Assembly: GCA_037355855.1 (NCBI GenBank)
Contig: CM074759.1
Coordinates: forward strand, 3,286,001 to 3,350,000
Direction: 5' to 3'
DNA length: 64,000 nt
From: Pseudo-nitzschia pungens
Lineage: Eukaryota; Bacillariophyta; Bacillariophyceae; Bacillariales; Bacillariaceae
The notes beneath the pieces were generated by a model. The model saw nothing but the letters and a program-made list of their open reading frames with translations. It had not been told where the DNA came from and ran no database searches. This document shows, one piece after another, positions 56,738 through 64,000 of this stretch; position 1 is the stretch's first letter, and every line of letters begins with the position of its first letter. Made by a program: the position numbers and the translations under genes.

Positions 56738-58603
56738 ATGAGAATCTTTACTTGGATTGCTCTCATTTTAATCGCAACATTGGGCGTTGTATCAGCTTTC
56801 TCGCCACCAACCCAGAATGTACCCAGAACGGCATTCGGACCGAGGTCTTCCACGTTGAAATCGAGTAACGAGAGATCATTTTCCACAATAAAACGATGTT
56901 TGATACTGTTTGAAAAGAATGACGACGAAGAGAGAATCGATAGTGCAGATGCCTTGCGTTCATCTACAACATCGAAAGGAGTTAGGTCTGGAATTGATTA
57001 TTCGCAAGTGAAACCTCAAGTCGTTCCACAGCGATGGGTACAACTCGCTTATTTAAGCTTGTTAGCCCTATTGAGTGATTGGGTTTGCTTCTCAGTGGCT
57101 GCAGCTCCTTCTACATTTGAATCCAATTTTGGACATTCAGCTGCAAGCATTATCGACATATTTTTGTTCACCAATGTCGCTACGAGTTTTCTGGTCACTG
57201 ATATTATTTCGAAGTTTGGATTACAACGAGCCATTCAAGGAGCTGCTATATTTATGACAGCCGGATGTTGGCTTCGATCTGGCTTTGGATTTTTGCAAAC
57301 CGCGTCTTTTCAGAGTGGCGGTGTTGAAACGGGTAATATCTTGGTCGACTACCCATGGATTGTTGCAGGCACCGTTTTGGTTGGGATTGCTCAACCATTC
57401 TTCCAGTGTACGCCTCCTCTGCTAAGTGCAAAATGGTTTGCAAATAATGAACGTTCCACCTCCACAGCGATTGCTCTGAATTTCAACCAAATCGGTATTG
57501 CTACTGCATTTTTGGTTGGAGGCGGTATGGCGACCAACACAGTAGGACTCGAAAATTACTTTGGGATAATTGCGTGCACAACGACTCTCGTTACCCTAGG
57601 CACACTGCTACAATTTCAAAACGAACCGCCGTACCCACCATCTTCATCCGAGCTAGAAAAACTTATAAAAGGGGAAGAAGAACCTCCTTTTCTCGAATCA
57701 GTTCAAAAGTTTTTCTCGACGAAAGGATTCTCAAGAGCTTTAGCGGCCTTCATTTGCAGCATCAGCATTACAAATGTTGTGGGGGTAAGTATTACAAGTG
57801 TTTGTCTTTTCCTGACAGGTGTGAAATATATCACCGACATATCGTTTGGAGACGGACTTTCATTGTCACTTAGTTGACAACAACGAATGGGTTCTTCTCA
57901 CCAATTTGTTTCGTTCTTCTACACTGCTGATAAAATTACGAAGACTTTTATTGATGACGTGATGGAACGAGGTGGTGTTACGGGGCAATTTCAGATTGAT
58001 TTGGCTGGTGCTGGGTTTGAACTGGCAATTGTCGCAGGGGGAATTATACTTGGTGGCTACGTGGACAAAACTAAGGAGTACAAAAAAGTAACAATGTACT
58101 GTTTGGCTGCCACTGCGCTTTTAGTCCTGCCGCTAGGATTGACAGATCATTACCTCGGCCGAGAACCTCTACTTCTTGTCCTGGCTTTGCTAGGTCTAGG
58201 TATGGCTGCCGGTCCAGTTCAACCAATCAATGCTGAATTGGCGGTTGAAGTTACGTATCCTGGAGATGAAACTGCAGTGGAAAGTGTCCAGCAAATTGGA
58301 GGCAATTTGGTTTCCGCGTTACTCATTCCAATTGCTGAAGCAGCTTCTGAAAATGACTACACTTTGCTTCGTGGGGTTCCGGGATTAGAAAGTGATATTA
58401 GAGGAGATGTGGTGTTACTGATTGCTGTTGCCTTCACCACGCTCGCTTTTTTCTCTGGTTTTGACGCGCCGTTGGCAAGAACTATAGCAGACGAATCATC
58501 GGACGAACAGTCAATCGATGTTGACGTTCTTGAAGAAAAAGTAGATGGCGTTTTGGCTAGAAATCCTGCAACTACAGCTCTTACCATTGAGCAGCAACAA
58601 TAA
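56738..58603 (+). CDS. MFS transporter of the FLVCR/SLC49 type, probably plastid-targeted
   Basis: Two exons (56738-57784 and 57944-58603) give ~568 aa; an in-frame ATG at 56666 would add 24 residues. I prefer 56738 because it starts a clear signal peptide (MRIFTWIALILIATLGVVSA) followed by F, the A|F pattern of diatom plastid-targeting (ASAFAP-like) sequences, then a Ser/Arg-rich transit region. Hydrophobic helices fit a 12-pass major facilitator: WVQLAYLSLLALLSDWV, IVAGTVLVGIAQPFFQ, LLVLALLGLGMAAGP. The block QPFFQCTPPLLSAKWF, followed by ERSTSTAIALNFNQIG, resembles the helix 4-5 region of FLVCR-like transporters (heme or choline-type substrates). The substrate here is not known; the plastid location is inferred. 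Confidence 0.88.
57785..57943 (+). other. Phase-0 intron of the transporter gene
   Basis: 159 bp with donor GGG|GTAAGT and acceptor ATTACGAAG|ACT. Splicing joins SITNVVG to TFIDDVMERGG in frame and removes the stop at 57875-57877. A pyrimidine-rich stretch (TGTTTCGTTCTTCT) and branch-like CTGAT lie just before the acceptor. Earlier AG candidates (57818, 57873) give the wrong frame or a stop. Confidence 0.82.
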
Positions 58604-58614
58604 TTGCTGTGGTT

Positions 58615-58620
58615 AATAAA
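58615..58620 (+). terminator. Poly(A) signal of the transporter gene
   Basis: AATAAA 12 bases after the stop codon, consistent with a short 3' UTR. Confidence 0.6.
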
Positions 58621-59449
58621 GTCGATGTAGCGAGCTTTTTGTTGAAAAACCTCCTTATTTTTAAACTCGCATGATACCATGTGGCGTTAGCTGTTGTCTA
58701 ACTATCCCATCACAGAAAGAAGGGATTTCTCTAAGAAGCCTCCTACGTTGTCTGGAAAAACAACTTGTCATGGTCCCATCTTTGAAATGTAAATGACCTG
58801 AAGTCGTACTCCAGTAGTTTTATACTTGTCCATCCATATTTTTTGAAGATGGCTTCATGTGGAGTCCACGTACCGTATGTTCTTCGAACGTTGGCCTCAC
58901 TGACCCCTTCTTGCAGGCATGAACTATGCCACTTGTACATTTCCTAGCGACAGTACGTAACAGTTTGTATCAGGTGATCACCCCTTGAAGGAAAGGCAAA
59001 ACAAATGGATTGGTCCTGAGTGTTTGTGGCGAATACTCTGAATCAATTCAAGCTGATAAACCACCACCATTGGAAAAATCTGTGGTTCTCAATCACTTTG
59101 ATGATGCCAGTCTCATGCATGATATTCTGATGGCAAACCTGTCACTTCTGTGCTTAATGCTTTGGAAATAAAAGACCAATCAGCATGTAGTTTTCCAAGG
59201 AGAAGGCCACTGTTGAAAATGAAGGGGGTCATCATAGGAACGGTTGCAACATACCCTACCATCTGTTTCTTGTCTGAGGTTTGTATCATCCAGAGAGAAT
59301 AAGAAACCCAGTCCATATTGCAACAGTGGTAAAGAATTCGGTAAACCTCATTTTTTCCCTCTTGTAATTGTGCCATACCTGAGTCTTCTAGATTAGGAAA
59401 AGAATGATATTCCATTAGTTCCAGCAGTTGGTTGTAATCAATGATGTGA
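58621..59449 (-). other. Unassigned region with two minus-strand frames
   Basis: Minus-strand frames at 58743-58940 (65 codons; includes GTWTPHEAIFKKYGW) and 59113-59415 (100 codons; includes VGYVATVPMMTPFIFN) have protein-like composition but match nothing I recognise. They may be relics of a gene or of a mobile element adjoining the gypsy fragment. No start, splice or partner evidence. Confidence 0.3.
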
Positions 59450-60204
59450 TCTTACCCCCACTCCTGAGTGGACTTGTGACTGTTGTGGTGCACAGCATGC
59501 CCCTCCATGGTACTATTACCTATAGTTTGGTTATTCCATTTTAGTGCTATTCCTGCAATAATAGGGCTGGATGCGTCTGATATTAACCTGGTCAGTTACA
59601 AAGAAACAGTTTTGATAGTAACAGTTCCATAGTTATGGGCCTTGAGCACCTTGTAATGTCCTTGCCTTGGGAAGGAGAGTTCGGGAATAATTCCCTTCCT
59701 TTGTAGAGGGATATAGTCTCCTTCTTTGAAGACATGGGGGACCCTCTTCTGGTTCTCCCTGACATTGCTCTTGTGGATACTCTACGGTTTTCTGATTTGG
59801 ATTGCTTGAAATTCACAGGCATAATCATGTCTCTACCAAAACACCAATTGTGCTGGGGAGTAGCCCAGAGTGGTATGGACAGTACTCGTGACAGTTTGTG
59901 CTGTCTTGTTGGTGGTGAATTCCTCTAGAGGGTCCTTCTCATGGAGGTCCTGTTCTCCAAGTTGAAGGACAGCAAACAGTCCTTCAGCACCTGGGTTCCA
60001 GGTGTCACTTGGTTTTCTTTTTGTTTCAATGTTCTCACAGAGCTCTTGGAACTCTGCTTGAACTTCTTGCCAACATTGAAACTGATTTCTTTAGGACAAA
60101 GATACCTTGCCAGCCACACACTGTTCAGTAATTGTTGCGTTTCTACAGCACCTGGAGTGTCCTTTAGGTCGGCCAGTTCAAACCATCTGGTCACTGGATC
60201 CACT
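59450..60204 (-). pseudogene. Gypsy family II integrase, degenerate second copy
   Basis: Colinear with 1-1003 and 44063-44315: VDPVTRWFELADLKD, LLNSVWLARYLCPKEI, DCLLSFNLENR, then in another frame VPHVFKEGDY and LSFPRQGHYKVLKAH. The second catalytic Asp region (DGGSEFK in the first copy) is now NVGKKFK. Several frameshifts. The LTR-like stretch near 59485-59515 follows its C-terminus. Confidence 0.82.
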
Positions 60205-60366
60205 TGTAACATGTTAGAGTAGAATTAGGTGGAGTGTTACAGGATAGAAATATTCTTTAAGGATGAAATGATTAATAGTTTATATGATTCAAGAAATTAT
60301 GAATGGTTGAATACTTTACGAGATGGGAATGATTTCTTATATATTGGAGTACATGCGGGATTCAAT
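60205..60366 (-). repeat. Gypsy copy 3-type LTR fragment
   Basis: Inverse complement of parts of the 21089-21375 LTR: TAGAATTAGGTGGAGTG, TTGAATACTTTACGAGATG, TTGGAGTACATGCGGGATTC. It abuts the integrase at 60204 and is cut by a LINE tail at 60367. Confidence 0.75.
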
Positions 60367-60780
60367 GATAATAATAATAATATACTTTAACCACCGAAGG
60401 TGGGAAACTAAATTACTCGGTCTGTAACCAGACTTTACCCTCGCCTCCATCATCAAAGAGTCACGGACCCAAATGATAGAACGACAAATTTTTCAAACAA
60501 ACCCTGAACAACAATCAGGGAAATATATTAAACAAGCCCCACAAAATAGGGACTTGACAGAAAGGGAAGGGGAAATCAAAAGGTAAGGGACAGGATGAGA
60601 AGCAGGACAGAGTAGAAAACACCAAGTCTCAAGGTGGAAGCACCCTTAAGATCCACTAAGCCAAGCTTGCAGCAGAGCAGCCTCCTGTCATTAGGGCTGC
60701 ACTGGTTGAACAGGTGCTGCAAATTGTTTCCTGGCAAGGTGGATGGTTGCAAGCCACTGCCTCTTGGCAGTCAGGGTGTA
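60367..60780 (-). mobile_element. LINE 3' end fragment
   Basis: Tail (TAA/TTA)n, stem-loop CCACCGAAGGTGG (60391-60403), AGTCTGTAACCAGACT-type hairpin, 3' UTR and the last codons of ORF2. It is diverged from copy 1 (~10% or more by eye). Cut at 60780 by LINE derivative A. A piece of ORF2 from the same orientation resumes at ~63869. Confidence 0.82.
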
Positions 60781-63700
60781 TTAATAATAATAATATACTT
60801 ATTTAAGTAGGAAAATCCACCGAAGGTGGTTAAAAGCTACTCAGTCTGTAACCAGACTTTATCATCGCCTAACCCTTGACTAGATACATAGTATCTGTAA
60901 TGCTAGGGGTCAGCGTACAAAAGCAAAACTCCTCTCTTAATGCTGGATTGCAGCATCAGTAATGCGAGTAATTAGTCATCCTCAAACACATTCCTGCTCG
61001 TGTAATTACCTGTACTGCACATCACTTAGAGGCAGTGGAGCCTACTACCAAATTCAACTTCGTAACAGCTGGCCTTCTGTTCGAACTTGAACTTGCTCTC
61101 CTGTAGTAGCTTGGAAACAGGGGCTCTAAGTGATCACACTTATGGACCATCAGGGCTGTAGGCTTGAAAACAGGTCTCAGCTGTACTGTGAACTGGAGGG
61201 GTATATGTTGGTGGTGGAGCGTTAAGTAACATGTACTTAGCAGCTTTGGGGCTTGGGTCAGAAAAACAGTAGGTCCATACTCGAAAACAATTATGGTCCA
61301 GCAGGGCAGTAGACTTGAAAACAGATGACAGTTGAAGTGTGCATCTGAGAGGGTTATGTAGGTAGGAGAGCCTTAAGCAAACTGTACTTAGCGGCTTTGG
61401 GGCTTGGGTCAGGAAAACAGTAGGACCTTACTAAGGTCCTACTGTTCTAAGCGAAAACACTTATAGTCCAGCAGGGCAGTAGACTTGAAAACAGATAACA
61501 GTTGAAGAATGCATCTGAGAGGTATATGTAGGTAGGAGAGCCTTAAGCGAGCTGTACTTAGCGGCTTTGGGGCTTGGGTCAGGAAACATTAGGACCTTAA
61601 GCGAAAACACTTATGGTCCAGCAGGGCAGTAGACTTGAAATAATAATAATAATATACTTATTTAAGTAGGAAAATCCACCGAAGGTGGTTAAAAGCTACT
61701 CAGTCTGTAACCAGACTTTATCGTCGCCTCAATCGAAGAGAGGTTAGGCCCCAAGTTGTAGAACGACGCGCCGCCTCAACCATGGGGAATAGGCCCCAGG
61801 TTGTAAAGACGGCTATTTTGCAAACGAACCTTGGTAAGAAACAGGAAAAAAAAACGAACCAGTCCAGAGCACAACAGACACAGCTGTTGCAAAGCGTACA
61901 GGAGACGGGGTAACAAGAACGTGAAAGGGAAAACACAAGCAAAACTGTCCCTTGAATGCCACTGTACAGCATCAGTGATGCTTGGAGTGGTCAGCTGACA
62001 CAAGCAAAACCCTTGCCTAGATACATAGTATCTGTAATGCAAGTGGTCAGCTGACGCAAGCAAAACTGGTCTCTGCATGCTGTATTGCAGCATCAGTAAT
62101 GCGAGTGCCCCAAACACATTCCTTACCACTGTATGGTACATATAGTACGGAGCCTACTACCAAATTCGTAACAGCTGTCCTTCTGTTCGAACTTCGTAGT
62201 AGGAGACACGTAGAGGCGGTGGAGCCTACTACCAAATTCAAATTCGTAACAGCTGGCCTTCTGTTCGAACTTGAACTTGCTCTCCTGTAGTAGCTTGGAA
62301 ACAGGGCCTTTAAATGAAAACACTTATGGACCATCAGGGCTGTAGGCTTGAAAACAGGTCTCTGCTGTACTGTGAACTGGAGGGGTATATGTAGGTGGTG
62401 GTGCGTTAAGTAACATGTACTTAGCAGCTTTGGGGCTTGGGTCATAAAAACAGTAGGTCCATAATCAAAAACAATTATGGACTATCAGGGCAGTAGACTT
62501 GAAAACAGATGACAGTTGAAGTGTGCATCTGAGAGGGTTATGTAGGTAGGAGAGCCTTAAGCAAGCTGTACTTAGCGGCTTTGGGGCTTGGGTCAGGAAA
62601 TAGTAGGACCTTAAGTGAGAACACTTATGGTCCAGCAGGGCAGTAGACTTGAAAACAGATGACAGTTGAAGTGTGCATCTGAGAGGTATATGTAGGTAGG
62701 AGAGCCTTAAGCAAGCTGTACTTAGCGGCTTTGGGGCTTGGGTAAGGAAACAGTAGGACCATAAGCGAAAACACTTATGGTCCATCAGGGCAGTAGACTT
62801 GAAAACAGATGACAGTTGAAGAATGCATCTGAGAGGTATATGTAGGTAGGGGAGCCTTAAGCAAACTGTACTTAGTGGCTTTAGGGCTTGGGTCAGGAAA
62901 CAGTAGGACCATAAGCGAAAACACTTAGGGTCCATCAGGGCAGTAGACTTGGAAACAGATGACATTTATACAGTACACCTGAGAGGGTTATGTAGGTGGT
63001 GGAGCCTTAAGCAAACTGTACTTAGCGGCTTTGGGGCTTGGGTCAAGAAACAGTAGGACCATAAGCGAAAACACATATGGTCCAGCAGGGCAATGGACTT
63101 GAAAACAGATGACAGCTGGAATTTCTTGTAGAAATATACCTACAGTGGAAGGGGCTGTTCGTGAACTACACCTTGAAAAGACTTAGGGGACTTAGCAAGG
63201 AACCTTGAAGAATGTAGAACGTTAAGTGGAAATCACTTAGGAAGCTTGGAAACAATGTAGAACATTAAGTATAATATATACTTAAGGGCCTTGAGGGTGG
63301 AGCTTGGAAACAGATCGAAGCAGTACAGACGGCAACAGTAAGACGGCAACAGTATTACGTAGTAGAAGTATTTTCGAATCGCTGTAGAATCGGTACTGGA
63401 GGTGCTGTAGAAAATTAGGTGTCGGTTTTGTTTTGGTTGTTGCTGCGGATCAATCGGCCGAGTGGTGAATTGGCAACCAAATCAACCAAAAGAAGCAGCC
63501 AGCAACTGAACCAATAGCAGAAACAAAGAGCGCAGGTCTTGGTTGATACATGTAGGTCCTGGGGTTGTGATTGGTGGTGTAAAAGGGAGCGAGATATCGC
63601 ATGGTAAAGTTGTGTAGAAATCTACGTATTTTTAGTACTGGAACATCGGAACGTCGGACAAAATGCGCGATGCGCAAATTGTAGGGCAGTAGACTTGAAA

Positions 63701-63868
63701 ACAGATGACAATTATACTGTACACCTGAGAGGGTTATGTAGGTGGTGGGGCCTGAAGCAAACTGTACTTAGCGGCTTTGGGGCTTGGGTCAAAAAATAGT
63801 AGGACCATAAGCGAAAAACTTATGGTCCAGCAGGGCAGTAGACTTGGAAACAGATGACATCTGGAATT
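60781..63868 (-). mobile_element. Noncoding LINE derivative A (split by B)
   Basis: Starts with the (TTA)n tail and stem-loops (CCACCGAAGGTGG at 60817-60829). After an internal deletion near 60870 it carries 150-bp repeats, then is interrupted at 61641 by derivative B. It resumes at 63683 with another repeat unit and ends near 63868 without a recognisable LINE 5' terminus. No open frame. Confidence 0.82.
61641..63682 (-). mobile_element. Noncoding LINE derivative B, complete
   Basis: 2,042 bp, flanked by (A)GGGCAGTAGACTTGAAA at 61623-61640 and 63683-63700 (17-18 bp). On the element strand it runs from ACAATTTGCGCATCGCGC (63682) through ~400 bp matching the LINE 5' end, 150-bp repeats (62340-63120) and unique DNA to the stem-loops (61676-61688) and (TTA)n tail at 61641. 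No ORF1 or ORF2. It uses both LINE ends and is presumably moved by the LINE enzyme. Confidence 0.92.
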
Positions 63869-64000
63869 TCTAACCAATGGCCATGATCCCTCAGCCTGTT
63901 TGAGAGCTATGTCACCATCCAGAGCAATAGTGATAGAGCCAGAAGCAATATCAAAAAGACTCACCAGAGCAGTGGAGCAGGTGAGAACCCCAATGATTCC
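63869..64000 (-). pseudogene. LINE ORF2 fragment (RNase H region) at the window edge
   Basis: Encodes SLFDIASGSITIALDGD and LKQAEGSWPL, the RNase H segment that in copy 1 lies at ~4720-4870. It continues beyond the window. Probably the same insertion as 60367-60780, separated by derivatives A and B with an intervening deletion. Confidence 0.85.

Noticed and set aside
57785..57873. Shorter intron candidate ending at TTAG in the transporter gene
   Set aside because: Exon 1 ends in phase 0, and splicing to 57874 gives the wrong frame with an early stop; the acceptor at 57943 restores the transporter frame.
1..64000. tRNA, rRNA or snRNA genes
   Set aside because: No convincing cloverleaf, B-box or rRNA core sequence was noticed on reading. 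A tRNA scan would settle it.

Overview
The window looks like nuclear DNA of a diatom, in a stretch built almost entirely of transposable elements that have inserted into one another. The clues are the types of gypsy and copia elements, and one host gene whose N-terminus carries a signal peptide ending in a diatom-type plastid-targeting motif (GVVSA|F). No operons, rRNA, tRNA or CRISPR arrays were seen. The species was not identified.

Region 1 (1-23.9 kb) is a nest. A gypsy integrase relic (1-1003, minus) is followed by gypsy copy 1 (from 1004, plus). A very long LINE (3236-20550, minus; about 11.5 kb without its guest) sits inside the pol gene of copy 1, flanked by a 19-bp target-site duplication. 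Inside that LINE lies a complete gypsy element, copy 2 (9169-14967), with 325-bp LTRs and a TGATG duplication. The pol of copy 1 resumes at 20551 and is cut again at 21088 by gypsy copy 3, which has gag but no pol.

Region 2 (23.9-48.3 kb) begins where a second LINE (23937-44062, minus) is joined to the 3' LTR of gypsy copy 3. That LINE hosts a young, almost intact copia element (24079-33948, 908-bp LTRs). Beyond it are gypsy fragments, a noncoding LINE derivative (45504-47475, plus) and an LTR remnant.

Region 3 (48.3-55.8 kb) holds minisatellites, a hAT transposase pseudogene broken by a 5'-truncated LINE with an 11-bp duplication, two arrays of ~185-bp repeats either side of it, and a 732-bp hAT-type MITE with an 8-bp duplication.

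Region 4 (56.7-58.6 kb) is the only convincing host gene: a two-exon major-facilitator transporter resembling the FLVCR/SLC49 branch, predicted to go to a plastid membrane.

Region 5 (58.6-64 kb) returns to gypsy integrase, LTR and LINE relics. It contains two noncoding LINE derivatives nested in each other, again with a duplication of about 17-18 bp.

The most interesting system is the LINE family. It has ORF1 and ORF2 overlapping by ATGGTTAG, a variable minisatellite and a gypsy-derived segment in its 5' region, two 3'-terminal stem-loops with compensatory changes, a (TTA)n tail, and ~2-kb noncoding derivatives that keep both ends. A second theme is that gag and pol are in the same frame, separated by one UGA, in both gypsy copies 1 and 2 and in the unrelated copia element.
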